Positions 35,071-43,391 of a stretch of 64,000 nucleotides of DNA are shown in pieces. Position numbers and translations under genes: made by a program. Source of the DNA: Palsa-504 sp963753225. Its GTDB lineage: Bacteria > Actinomycetota > Actinomycetes > Streptosporangiales > Streptosporangiaceae. Within the stretch, counting starts at the first letter, position 1. The number at the start of each line of letters is the position of its first letter. Below the pieces are notes generated by a model. The model did not search any database. It was not told the DNA's origin and saw nothing but the letters and a program-made list of their open reading frames with translations. The stretch spans positions 248,001 to 312,000 of the forward strand of contig CAVWBQ010000047.1 in the NCBI GenBank assembly GCA_963753225.1. Reading direction: 5' to 3'.

Positions 35071-36308
35071 GTCCGGTATTCCGCCATGGCAGCCTCCGGC
35101 TGTACCTGCTCAGGCTCCTGGATGAGGAGCCCAGGCACGGCTATGAGGTAATCCGGCTGCTGCGCGACCGGTTCATGGGCGTCTACTCGCCCTCCCCCGG
35201 CACGATCTACCCCCGGCTGGCCCGGCTCGAGGAAGAGGGCCTGGTCACCCACGACGAGGTCGACGGCCGCAAGGTCTACCGAATCACCGAAACCGGCCGG
35301 GAGGAACTGCGCAGTCGCAGCGACGAGCTCGACGAGCTCGAGGAAGAACTGTCCGCGTCGGTCAGCGACATCGTCCGCGAGGTCAGGGAAGACGTCAGGC
35401 AGACCGTGCGCAGCCTGCGCGAGGAGCTGACCTGGGCGGCCCGTGAGTCCCGCCGGATGGGCCGGGAGATGGCCACCGACGTGCGCGAGCAGGCCAAGCA
35501 GGCCCGCGACGAGGCGCGCGAGCAGGCCAAGCAGGCCAAGGAACAGGCCCGCGAGCAGGCGCGGCAGGCCCGTGAGGATGCCCGCGGGGAGCGGGACCGC
35601 GGGTCGCGTGCTCCTGGGGAGTCCCGTGCTCCCGGCGATTCGCGCGAGCCTGGCGATTCACGCGACCCCGGCGATTCACGCGACCCCGGCGATTCACGCG
35701 ACCCCGGCGATTCGCGCGGCGCGGCCTCCGGCGGCGAGGGGCCGGGCCCCGAGGCGGCCCGGCGGGTGCACGAGCAGGCCCGGCGGCTCCGCGAGGAGGC
35801 CAAGCGCGCCCGCGACGAGGCTATTGGCGGGCGGCTGGGCGATCCCGTCGGCGCCAGCTTCCACTCCGGCGACTACGACTGGGATGCGCCGGGCGGGTCC
35901 GGGTCCGGCTGGAGCCCCGGACCGGGCTGGACGGACTGGCCCGGGCGGCGCGGCTGGGAAGACTGGGCGCGGATGCGCGGGCGGCAAGGCTGGCCCGGCG
36001 GGATCGACTTCGGGACCCTGCGCGACCTGGAGCGGCTGGCCGTCCAGTTCACCTCCGACCTGCGCCGGGTGGCCATGCAGTCCTCGACCGCCGGGGAGAA
36101 CGTGATCAGCGACCTGCGCACGATCCTGGAAGACGCGCTGGAGCGGATCAAGTCCGAGATCTTCGGCTCGGGCCCCGGGGAACCGGAGCGAACGGGCCCT
36201 GGGGCTGCCGAGGCTTCTGGGGCCGCGGAGGCTTCTGGGGCCGGTGAGCCCGCTGGGGCCGCCGACGACACTCCCCCTGCGGGAGAAGCCGAGAAGCCGG
36301 CCGGGTAG
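35067..36308 (+). CDS. PadR-family regulator with long charged coiled-coil extension
   Basis: A 413-residue protein starting at a TTG that overlaps the DUF4097 stop. Residues 1-95 are a PadR winged helix (RLYLLRLLDEEPRHGYEVIR, SPSPGTIYPRLARLEEEGLV). Residues 95-190 form an alternating charged coiled coil rich in AREQAKQ units. A tandem repeat segment (GDSRDP) and a Gly/Trp-rich region (GSGWSPGPGWTDWPGRRG) follow, and the end is Ala/Gly/Glu-rich. Typical PadR proteins are 110-220 residues, so over half is extra. It probably represses its own operon through the operator at 34123-34159. Confidence 0.8.
   Translation: MSPVFRHGSLRLYLLRLLDEEPRHGYEVIRLLRDRFMGVYSPSPGTIYPRLARLEEEGLVTHDEVDGRKVYRITETGREELRSRSDELDELEEELSASVSDIVREVREDVRQTVRSLREELTWAARESRRMGREMATDVREQAKQARDEAREQAKQAKEQAREQARQAREDARGERDRGSRAPGESRAPGDSREPGDSRDPGDSRDPGDSRDPGDSRGAASGGEGPGPEAARRVHEQARRLREEAKRARDEAIGGRLGDPVGASFHSGDYDWDAPGGSGSGWSPGPGWTDWPGRRGWEDWARMRGRQGWPGGIDFGTLRDLERLAVQFTSDLRRVAMQSSTAGENVISDLRTILEDALERIKSEIFGSGPGEPERTGPGAAEASGAAEASGAGEPAGAADDTPPAGEAEKPAG
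35637..35708 (+). repeat. four 18-base tandem repeats in the PadR gene
   Basis: The unit GATTCACGCGACCCCGGC is present at 35655, 35673 and 35691, with a variant first copy at 35637. It encodes six residues per copy (GDSRDP), so copy-number change would not break the frame. Confidence 0.9.
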
Positions 36309-36319
36309 GACTGACCCTT

Positions 36320-37288
36320 CTATAGGGTGAAGACGATCTTGCCGAACAGGTCGCCGTCGATCATGGCCTGGAATCCGTCGCGAGCCTGCGCCAGCGGCAG
36401 CACCCGGTCGATGACCGGGCGGGCCCCGGTCTGCTCGAGGAACCTGGCCAGCCGGCCAAGCTGGTCGCGGGTCCCCATCGTCGAGCCGGTCACCGACAGC
36501 TGGGTGAAGAACACCCGGGTCAGTTCGGCCGGCGGGGCGTCGCCGCTGGTCGCGCCGGAAATCACGATCCGCCCGCCGGGCTTGAGCGACCGCACAGAAT
36601 GCGCCCAGGTGGCCTGCCCTACCGTCTCCAGCACCACATCGACCCGTTCCGGCAGCCTGGCTCCGGACGGGAAGACCTGGTCGGCGCCGAGCTTGAGGGC
36701 CCGCTCGCGCTTGGCCTCGCCGCGGCTGGTCGCCCAGATCCGGTAGCCGGCCGCGCGGCCGAGCACGATCAGCGCGGTGGCCACCCCGCCGCCCGCGCCC
36801 TGCACGAGCAGGGTCGCACCCGGCTGGACGCCGGACTTCTCGAACAGCATCTTGTACGCGGTCAGGTAGGCCGTCGGCAGGCAGGCGGCCTCTTCGAAGG
36901 ATAGCGCCGCGGGCTTCGGCACCAGGTTGCGCCGCGGTACGCAGACCCGCTCGGCGAAGGCGCCGTCGTGACGCTCGGAGAGCAGCGACCGGCGCGGGTC
37001 GAGGGTCTCGTCGCCGCCGCCCGCGTCCGGGTCGGCGATCACGGCGTGCACCACGACCTCGTTGCCGTCCTCGTCGAGCCCGGCGGCATCACAGCCGAGC
37101 ACGATGGGGAGCCGGTCCTGAGAGATACCCACGCCGCGCAGCGTCCAGACGTCGTGATGGTTGAGCGCGGCCGCCTTCACCGTGACCGTGGTCCACCCGT
37201 CCGGGACGGCCGGCTCCTGGTGGTCGCCCAGCTCGAGCCCGGACAGCGGATCATCAGCGTCAATACGCACAGCAGTCGCAGCAAACAT
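36320..37288 (-). CDS. zinc-binding-type quinone oxidoreductase (MDR superfamily)
   Basis: A 322-residue medium-chain reductase. The N-terminal GroES-like domain has ALNHHDVWTLRGV and LPIVLGCDAAG. The NADPH-binding motif is GATLLVQGAGGGVATALIVLG. The structural Cys cluster of zinc alcohol dehydrogenases is absent, so it is quinone-oxidoreductase-like, probably without zinc. The ATG at 37288 is chosen over a codon 60 bases upstream because the family begins at that point and a G-rich ribosome site precedes it. Substrate unknown. The 3' end converges on the PadR gene with 11 bases between. Confidence 0.85.
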   Translation of the reverse strand: MFAATAVRIDADDPLSGLELGDHQEPAVPDGWTTVTVKAAALNHHDVWTLRGVGISQDRLPIVLGCDAAGLDEDGNEVVVHAVIADPDAGGGDETLDPRRSLLSERHDGAFAERVCVPRRNLVPKPAALSFEEAACLPTAYLTAYKMLFEKSGVQPGATLLVQGAGGGVATALIVLGRAAGYRIWATSRGEAKRERALKLGADQVFPSGARLPERVDVVLETVGQATWAHSVRSLKPGGRIVISGATSGDAPPAELTRVFFTQLSVTGSTMGTRDQLGRLARFLEQTGARPVIDRVLPLAQARDGFQAMIDGDLFGKIVFTL

Positions 37289-37356
37289 GCCCCACACCCT
37301 ACAAAACCCGGTTGCCGGCCCCGCGCCGCGGGGGGCCGGGCTCGGCAAGCTGGTGG

Positions 37357-38736
37357 TTATCGCATTCCGGCAGGCTGGACGGCAGCGTCAGTCAGGGCGG
37401 CCCCGAGCCGGTCCTGCCCGATGCCTGGGCCTGGTTCGCGAAAGCCGGGCAAGCTGGCCATCACCATCAGGCCGGCGTCATCACCGGTTACGGCCCGCTG
37501 GCCGCCATCTGGCGGATCCGGCGCCGACCCGGGGCCGGACGGGCCGCCGCCACCTCGCCGCGGGTCGCCCCGGCCCGCCGCGGCGTCGCCCGTCCGGCTC
37601 ATCGCTACGCATACGGTCGGCACAAGCGCGATCAGCGGGAAGAAGATGATGATGACGTTAAGCACGCCCGCGTCCACGGAGCCGGTGAGCTCATGGCTGT
37701 ACGCGATGGCCGGCAGCGTCCGGAGATCGGCGGACAGGTTCTGGACGCCATACAACAGGTGCTGACCGTGGTACAGCCAGTCCCGCAGCCAGGCCGCCCT
37801 GAGCATCACCGCGGTCGTGCCCATGCCCAGAACGGTGACGAACAGCGCGCCGGCCAGGCTGGTGAGGAGCCCCGCCGCCATCATCTGGCGGATCCTGGCG
37901 CCGGCCGGCGGGGGCGAGCTGCTCGATGCGGTGTAGCGCCGGTCGGCGACGACCGCAGCCGCCACCGGGCCGCCGAGCAGCAGCAGCCACGCCAGCAGCA
38001 CGAGCGGATCGATATCGGATCCCGGCAGCCACGGGTTGGTGGCCGCCTTGCTGAGCCCGAGCGGCGCCACCGCGTACATGACCAGGCCGAGAGCGATGCC
38101 CGCACCGGTGCCGACGGCGAGCGTGGCCGGGGCAATCCGTGACCGCCGCGAGGTCATCCAGAAGATGGCAGCCACGTACAGCGCCATGAGGACAAGGAAG
38201 AGGATCTTCAACGGTTCCTTACCACCGACTTTCCAGGCGATAAGCAGGTACAGGCGCAGATCAGTACCCCCGCGTGGCGGCGTTTCGGCGAACTGGTAGA
38301 CTGCGGCCTCGGCGGGCATCAGGGCCAGGAGCGCGGTGCAGGTGCCGGCGCGGAGGAACCTGGCGGCCCGGCTGCCGCCGGCCGGCCCGAGGAACGGGCG
38401 TGCCAGCAGCGGCAGCCCGGCTAGCAGCAGCACCATGGTGATCACATAGCCCCGGACGCCCGGGGTGGCAAAGCTGGCCGACGAGCCCGGCCAGGCCGCC
38501 CAGGCCGCCACCGCGGCGGCCGCAGCGAACAGCATCGCGCTGCCGATCCGGCGCGGCAGCAGCGCTTCCCGCGCGAGCATCCAGACCCCGCCCGCCCGCC
38601 AGGCCAGCCGGGCCAGTCCCGGCGGCACCTCGTGTGCCTCGGCCCAGACCGCCGCGGCCCAGTCTCGCCGCCCGGCGGGCAGCAGCCGTGCCGCGCCGCG
38701 CCTGGCCGCGGCCGCCATTCGGGTCAGCCTGTTCAT
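37357..38736 (-). CDS. multi-pass membrane protein, unknown function
   Basis: A 459-residue protein from the ATG at 38736. A basic N-terminus (RRGAARLLPAGRRDWAAAVWAE) is followed by about nine membrane helices (for example YVITMVLLLAGLPLLARPFL and LVLLAWLLLLGGPVAAAVVA) and a disordered Gly/Pro tail of ~60 residues. The WAAAVWAE motif occurs in actinobacterial membrane proteins encoded behind PadR genes. Here the upstream PadR gene is truncated and its stop overlaps this ATG. I cannot assign a function; transport is possible. Confidence 0.65.
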   Translation of the reverse strand: MNRLTRMAAAARRGAARLLPAGRRDWAAAVWAEAHEVPPGLARLAWRAGGVWMLAREALLPRRIGSAMLFAAAAAVAAWAAWPGSSASFATPGVRGYVITMVLLLAGLPLLARPFLGPAGGSRAARFLRAGTCTALLALMPAEAAVYQFAETPPRGGTDLRLYLLIAWKVGGKEPLKILFLVLMALYVAAIFWMTSRRSRIAPATLAVGTGAGIALGLVMYAVAPLGLSKAATNPWLPGSDIDPLVLLAWLLLLGGPVAAAVVADRRYTASSSSPPPAGARIRQMMAAGLLTSLAGALFVTVLGMGTTAVMLRAAWLRDWLYHGQHLLYGVQNLSADLRTLPAIAYSHELTGSVDAGVLNVIIIFFPLIALVPTVCVAMSRTGDAAAGRGDPRRGGGGPSGPGSAPDPPDGGQRAVTGDDAGLMVMASLPGFREPGPGIGQDRLGAALTDAAVQPAGMR

Positions 38737-38885
38737 GGGACCACCCCCGGGTACAGCGCGCCCGACTTCAGCCCGGTCTGCCTGGCCAGCGCGTAACCGT
38801 GGCGCCACCGCGACGGCTCGCTGGACAGCGCCGCCAGCACCGACAGCGTCTGCGCCGAGAACCCGGAACGCGCACTCACGGGCAT
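38733..38885 (-). pseudogene. truncated PadR-family regulator, coupled to the membrane protein
   Basis: A 50-residue frame from the ATG at 38885: SGFSAQTLSVLAALSSEPS, HGYALARQTGLKSGALYP, then GVVP and stop. This matches the first two helices and recognition helix of a PadR winged helix up to the (T/A)LYP motif, where the wing and dimerisation helix should follow. The stop TGA overlaps the next gene's ATG (ATGA). About 50 or more residues are missing, so it is a deleted remnant or an unusual mini-regulator. Too short for routine gene finders. Confidence 0.65.
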
Positions 38886-38888
38886 GAC

Positions 38889-38902
38889 TCTACATAGGTA
38901 GA
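38889..38902 (-). promoter_or_regulatory. small palindrome just upstream of the truncated padR
   Basis: TCTAC-N4-GTAGA (read as TCTACATAGGTAGA on +) ends four bases before the padR start codon. On the minus strand it includes TATGTA, which could be a -10 box for a nearly leaderless transcript. PadR operators often look like this. Weak evidence alone. Confidence 0.35.
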
Positions 38903-39109
38903 AATGAAACGTCCAGATGGGTAGGAAGACATCCAGCCAGCTCGGTTACTGTCGCGAGCGCGCCCGGACATCGCAGCTGAGCGTCTCCGGCGCGACGCGG
39001 ATGACGGCCGGATCCCGGTGCCTGGCCTTGGGCGGGCCGCTCCCCGCTACCGGGTGCCGGTGTCACAGTGGTATTGGTCAGATCCCACGCGGGCGGCGGG
39101 CCGGACAGG

Positions 39110-40783
39110 CTATCCCCGAGACGCAGTCCCGTACGACACCGTGGCCCGGGCTTTCTGGGCGTGGTGATCATCGGGTACTGCGTTCGCGGGGTCGCCGGGC
39201 CGGGCGGGCGGTGGTGGTGTCGATGGCCGCGGTGCGTGCCGGGGCCTGTTACCCGGCGCGGGCGGGGGTCCGTGGCTGTGGAGGACTTTTGTCTTGTCCT
39301 TGTTCCAGGCGGTCGTCGTGCCGTCCGGGTTCAGGACCAGGGTCCAGCCCTGCTGGTGGATGACGATCTGGTGGTGGAAAAAACACAACAGCACGCAGTC
39401 CCTGGTGCTGGTCTTGCCGCCGTGCTTCTTGTGCTTGACGTGGTGGACGTCGCAGGCGGACGCGGGCTGGTTGCAGCCGCCGGCCCACCGGCACTTGCGG
39501 TCCCGCAGCACCACCGCGTTGCGGATCCCGGCGGGGATCGACTCGGCGTAGCCGATGTCCAGCGGCAGGCTCGGCCCGCCCAGCCGCGCCCCGAGCTGCC
39601 GCCGCCGCAAGAACGACGCCAGCCCGCCCGGACCGGACAGCAGGTCCACGGCCTTGCCGATCACGGCCTGCTCCAGCGCCGCCCACGCCGCCGTCCTGTC
39701 CGGAGCCGTGCTGCCCGGGCGGCTGGCGTCGCCGGCCCGGCGGTGCCGGTCCAGTTCCACGCACAGCCGGACCAGGTCTTCCAGCGCGTCGATGTTGACA
39801 TCGCCGGTGACCAGCGGGGCCATCGCCGCGTCGCAGGCGACGCCCCCGGCGGCGTCGCCGTCGAGCCAGGCGCCGCCGTCGTTGCCGGTCTCGGACGCGA
39901 ACGCCCGGCACCCGGCCCACCGCTCCCGCACCCGCGCGGTCCACTGCTCCTGCAAGGCGGAGTCGCCGTCGAGCAGCAGCAGGTCCGCCAGGGAGATGTG
40001 CACCCAGGCCTTCACCGGCTGCCCGGCCCGCTCCGGCACCAGGTCCGCGGCGACCAGGCGGCGCATGGCTTCGGCCAGCGCGTCGTGGTACCGCTGCTCC
40101 TTCGTCCGGTCATCGTCCTTCCCGGCCGGGGCGCCCAGCGCGTCCAGCACCCGCCCGGCCACCTCCGCGCACTCCGCCGTCAGCTCCCCGTGGATCACCC
40201 CGGCGCCGCCGAACGTGGTCGCCAGCTTCAGCCCCCGGTCCGCCAGATCCCGGCCCGGATCCTCATCCGGCAGGTCACCGCGGGCCCGCTCGTACATCTG
40301 CGCGAACAGCCCAGCCAGCTCCTCCACCCCCAGACCCGCCGCCGCGGCGGCCAGCAGGACCTCGTCGGACTGGTCCCGGAACTTCTCCGGCAGCTTGCTC
40401 GTCCACAGGCAGATCAGCCGCCCGACCGATTCGGAGACCTGCCTGGCGGCCAGCGCCGCGACCACCTTCGGGTGGGTGCGGGTCCGCTTCGCCCAGGCCG
40501 TGTGCCCGACGGCGGCGCCCCGGGTGATCCCGGTCCGGTGCATCAGCCACGACACCGCGCTGTACTCCGCGTCCCCGGCGCAGCCCTGCCCGGCGGTGAA
40601 CCCGGCCAGGATCGAGGCCCGCGCCGCGGTGGCGACCGCATCGGCTTGCTCGAGTTCTCTCAGGCACTCCGCCTGGGTCGCGGCGGCGAGCTGGTTAGCG
40701 TCGGCGGCGGCCAGGTACCCGAGCCCGGCGCGGACCATGTCCAGCGCCTCGCCGACACTGGCAAAGGCCGGGGCGTCACCCAT
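39110..40783 (-). CDS. DUF222/13E12-repeat HNH endonuclease-like protein
   Basis: A 557-residue protein. Residues ~1-400 are DUF222 (WLMHRTGITRGAAVGHTAWA, AKLPEKF-like region, VHISLADLLLLDGD), and the C-terminus holds an HNH domain with paired cysteines: DRKCRWAGGCNQPASACDVHHVKHKKHGG and VLLCFFHHQIVIHQ (split here for reading). The tail is Pro-rich. Such genes occur in many copies in actinobacteria (13E12 repeat family) and are suspected to be mobile or intron-like; a biological role is not established. ATG at 40783 follows AGGAGG by 9 bases. The upstream 40793-41090 has only a 7-bp ATGAATG/CATTCAT hairpin near 40963-40983. Confidence 0.87.
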   Translation of the reverse strand: MGDAPAFASVGEALDMVRAGLGYLAAADANQLAAATQAECLRELEQADAVATAARASILAGFTAGQGCAGDAEYSAVSWLMHRTGITRGAAVGHTAWAKRTRTHPKVVAALAARQVSESVGRLICLWTSKLPEKFRDQSDEVLLAAAAAGLGVEELAGLFAQMYERARGDLPDEDPGRDLADRGLKLATTFGGAGVIHGELTAECAEVAGRVLDALGAPAGKDDDRTKEQRYHDALAEAMRRLVAADLVPERAGQPVKAWVHISLADLLLLDGDSALQEQWTARVRERWAGCRAFASETGNDGGAWLDGDAAGGVACDAAMAPLVTGDVNIDALEDLVRLCVELDRHRRAGDASRPGSTAPDRTAAWAALEQAVIGKAVDLLSGPGGLASFLRRRQLGARLGGPSLPLDIGYAESIPAGIRNAVVLRDRKCRWAGGCNQPASACDVHHVKHKKHGGKTSTRDCVLLCFFHHQIVIHQQGWTLVLNPDGTTTAWNKDKTKVLHSHGPPPAPGNRPRHAPRPSTPPPPARPGDPANAVPDDHHAQKARATVSYGTASRG

Positions 40784-41090
40784 CCGGGTCACCTCCTCCC
40801 ACCGGGGCTAGTCGCTGCTGCTGACGACTGTTCTCCTTCCCGGAAACATCTCTAGGATCTGATTTCGATTCTACCGCCGGGCTACGACATTTCCGGGGAC
40901 AGCCACTCCGCGAAATAGGTACGCATGATTGAAATGTGGTTCGTGGTGCGTTGAGGAAACGATGAATGTGACCCCATTCATTGAAATCATTGCTCGCGCG
41001 GTGCGGGGCTGGGGTGGGAAGAGAGGTGGGTAGGGCGCATGGGGTTTGGCGGACGGGCGCCGCGCGGGGTAGGCGGGCGCGGGGTGCGGG

Positions 41091-42269
41091 TTAGCGGCGG
41101 GCTACGCGGTCGGCGCGGGCCTGGGCGGCTACGGCGGCGGCGACGGCGGGGGCGACGCGCTCGTCGAACTGGGCGGGGATGACGTAGTCGGCGGCCGCGT
41201 CGGCACCGACCAGGGCGGCGATGGCATCGGCGGCGGCCAGCTTCATCGCGTCGGTGATGTCGCTGGCGCGCGTGTCCAGGGCACCGCGGAACACGCCGGG
41301 GAAAGCCAGCGAGTTGTTGATCTGGTTGGGGAAGTCGCTGCGGCCGGTGGCCACGACCAGGGCGTGCCGGCCCGCCACGTCCGGGTGGACCTCGGGATCG
41401 GGGTTGGACAGGGCGAAGACGATCGCGCCTGGAGCCATCGAGGCGATGGCCGATTCGGCCACCGTGCCACTGGACAGGCCGATGAAGACGTCGGCGCCGC
41501 GCAGCGCCGACTCGGTGGAGCCGGTCAGGCCGGCCCGGTTGGTCCGTTCGGCCAGGGCCGCCTTGACCGGGTTCAGGCCCTCCCTCCCCCGGTAGATCAG
41601 GCCCTTGCTGTCCGAGGTGGCGATGTCGCCGATCCCCGCCCGGAGCAGCATCCTCGTCACGGCCACGCCGGACGCCCCGGCGCCGGCCACGACCGCGCGG
41701 AGACGGCCGAACTCCTTGCCCGCCACCCGGGCCGCGCCGCGCAGCGCGGCCAGCGTCACGATCGCCGTGCCGTGCTGGTCGTCGTGGAAGACCGGGATGT
41801 CGAGCAGGCGCCGCAGCCGGTCCTCGATCTCGAAGCAGCGCGGCGCGGAGATGTCCTCCAGGTTGATGCCGCCGAAGCTGGGCGCGAGCGCGGCGACCAC
41901 CGCGACGATCTCGTCGGTGCCGGTGCAGGCCAGGCAGATCGGCACCGCGTCGACGTCGGCGAACCGCTTGAACAGCAGCGACTTGCCCTCCATCACGGGC
42001 ATCGCGGCGGCGGGGCCGATGTCGCCCAGGCCGAGCACGGCCGTGCCGTCGGTGACGACGGCGACCGTGTTGGACACCCAGGTGTAGTCGGCGGCCAGGT
42101 CGGGCTGGTCGGCGATGGCGGTGCACACCCGGGCCACGCCGGGCGTGTAGGCCATGGCCAGGCCCTGGCGGTCGGTCACGTCCACCGAGGGACGCACGCT
42201 GATCTTGCCGCCGCGGTGCATGGTGAACACGGGATCTTCGGCGGCGGCGGGCAGAGCGGATTCGAGCAT
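41091..42269 (-). CDS. NAD(P)-dependent malic enzyme
   Basis: A 392-residue short-form bacterial malic enzyme. It carries the malate-binding TPGVARVCTAIA, the tyrosine of MAYTPG, the metal-site HDDQHGTAIVTLAAL, and the dinucleotide fold RAVVAGAGASGVAVTRMLL, followed by FALSNPDPEVHPDVA. It decarboxylates malate to pyruvate, linking the TCA cycle to gluconeogenesis or NADPH supply. A GGGGG ribosome site lies just upstream of the ATG. It is divergent from the CGNR gene with 235 bases between. NAD or NADP preference cannot be decided by eye. Confidence 0.93.
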   Translation of the reverse strand: MLESALPAAAEDPVFTMHRGGKISVRPSVDVTDRQGLAMAYTPGVARVCTAIADQPDLAADYTWVSNTVAVVTDGTAVLGLGDIGPAAAMPVMEGKSLLFKRFADVDAVPICLACTGTDEIVAVVAALAPSFGGINLEDISAPRCFEIEDRLRRLLDIPVFHDDQHGTAIVTLAALRGAARVAGKEFGRLRAVVAGAGASGVAVTRMLLRAGIGDIATSDSKGLIYRGREGLNPVKAALAERTNRAGLTGSTESALRGADVFIGLSSGTVAESAIASMAPGAIVFALSNPDPEVHPDVAGRHALVVATGRSDFPNQINNSLAFPGVFRGALDTRASDITDAMKLAAADAIAALVGADAAADYVIPAQFDERVAPAVAAAVAAQARADRVARR

Positions 42270-42504
42270 GGGTTACCCCCTGAACATGCGGCTGGGCGCA
42301 TCTTGGCTGGGCTCACGGTGATCGGCAGGCGCGGAGATGGCGCGCGCGTGAGAGAACCGGGGGTATCCCGTGTAGCCATTGTGCCACAGAACGCCGGCGC
42401 GCTGCTGGCATCTGCCCGGCCGTTGGTGTAATACTCGATACCGGCAACAGGCCATTACATCATCAGCCTCCCGCAACTCGGGACGGGCAGCTAGGGAAAC
42501 AGGA

Positions 42505-43083
42505 GTGGATCTCAACTCCTACGCTGAACTCGCGGTACGGCTCGTGAACACGGCCGGTGCCGGGGGCGAGGACGGTGACCGGCTCGCCAACCTGGACGGG
42601 TTGCGCGCTCTGGTCGCCGACCGCGAGCACCTGAACAGCGGCGTAACGCGCAACGACCTCGATTCGCTGCGCGGCCTGCGCGGCGAGATCCGCGCCTTCT
42701 TCGCCGCTTGCGCGCAGGGCGACGGCGAGGACGCCGCCGCCCGGCTCAACGCGCTGCTGATCCAGCACCCGGTCCACCCGCAGCTGTCCGGGCACGACGG
42801 CCAGCCCTGGCACGTGCACTACACCGACAGCGGTTCGGTCGCGGATAAGTACGCGGCCGGCGCCGTGATGGGCCTGGCCGTCCGGCTCACCGACGTGGGC
42901 ATCGACCGGTTCGGCGTCTGCCAGGCGGCCGGCTGCCAGGGCGTGTTCATCGACACCAGCACCAGTAACACCAGGCGCTACTGTTCCGAGCGGTGCATGA
43001 ACCGGTCCAATGTCTCCGCGTTCCGGGCCAGAAAACGCGGTGAAGATGACGGCGAGGCAAAGGCGCCGACCACGACGGCGTAG
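42505..43083 (+). CDS. CGNR zinc-finger / ABATE-domain protein
   Basis: A 192-residue protein. The N-terminal ABATE-like helical domain begins DLNSYAELAVRLVNTA. The C-terminal treble-clef zinc finger is CQAAGCQGVFIDTSTSNTRR with YCSERCMNRSNVSAFRARKR, where the motif CMNR stands in place of the usual CGNR. These proteins are putative stress-linked transcription regulators. The GTG at 42505 has AGGG 8 bases upstream. Confidence 0.85.
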   Translation: MDLNSYAELAVRLVNTAGAGGEDGDRLANLDGLRALVADREHLNSGVTRNDLDSLRGLRGEIRAFFAACAQGDGEDAAARLNALLIQHPVHPQLSGHDGQPWHVHYTDSGSVADKYAAGAVMGLAVRLTDVGIDRFGVCQAAGCQGVFIDTSTSNTRRYCSERCMNRSNVSAFRARKRGEDDGEAKAPTTTA

Positions 43084-43391
43084 GGGTGCCTAGTTTCGGT
43101 CGGCCTGCCCCTGGGCATCTGATTCGCGATAGCAACCGCCGGCCCGGAAAGTAACGTCGAGTCATTTCTTTGGCGGCTGAGAGTGATGTCGGCGCGCAAA
43201 CCTCATCCGCCCAGCACAAGTGCTGTGACCCCTGGTTATCAAAAAGAATCCTGCCTGGCACTTCTCAGGTATACCGATGATCTTTACGATGGGCTCACTC
43301 GGGGCATACGAGACGCTCACCTAGCTCGCGGCGAGGATCTCGCACCGCGGCTGGCACGCCCTGCGGGGCATGATCGGAAAAGGGATGGCAC
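43084..43391 (+). other. 308-base gene-free leader of the APC permease
   Basis: I see no open frame with coding character and no riboswitch consensus here. The region is less GC-rich than its surroundings in the middle (about 43230-43290). It probably holds the promoter and leader of the downstream permease. Confidence 0.4.

Noticed and set aside
35637..35708. Possible CRISPR-like array from regular repeats
   Set aside because: Units are directly adjacent with no spacers and lie in frame within a gene. The same holds for 48074-48163.
43084..43391. Possible riboswitch (for example c-di-AMP type) before the permease
   Set aside because: I could not find the conserved core sequences or a matching set of stems.
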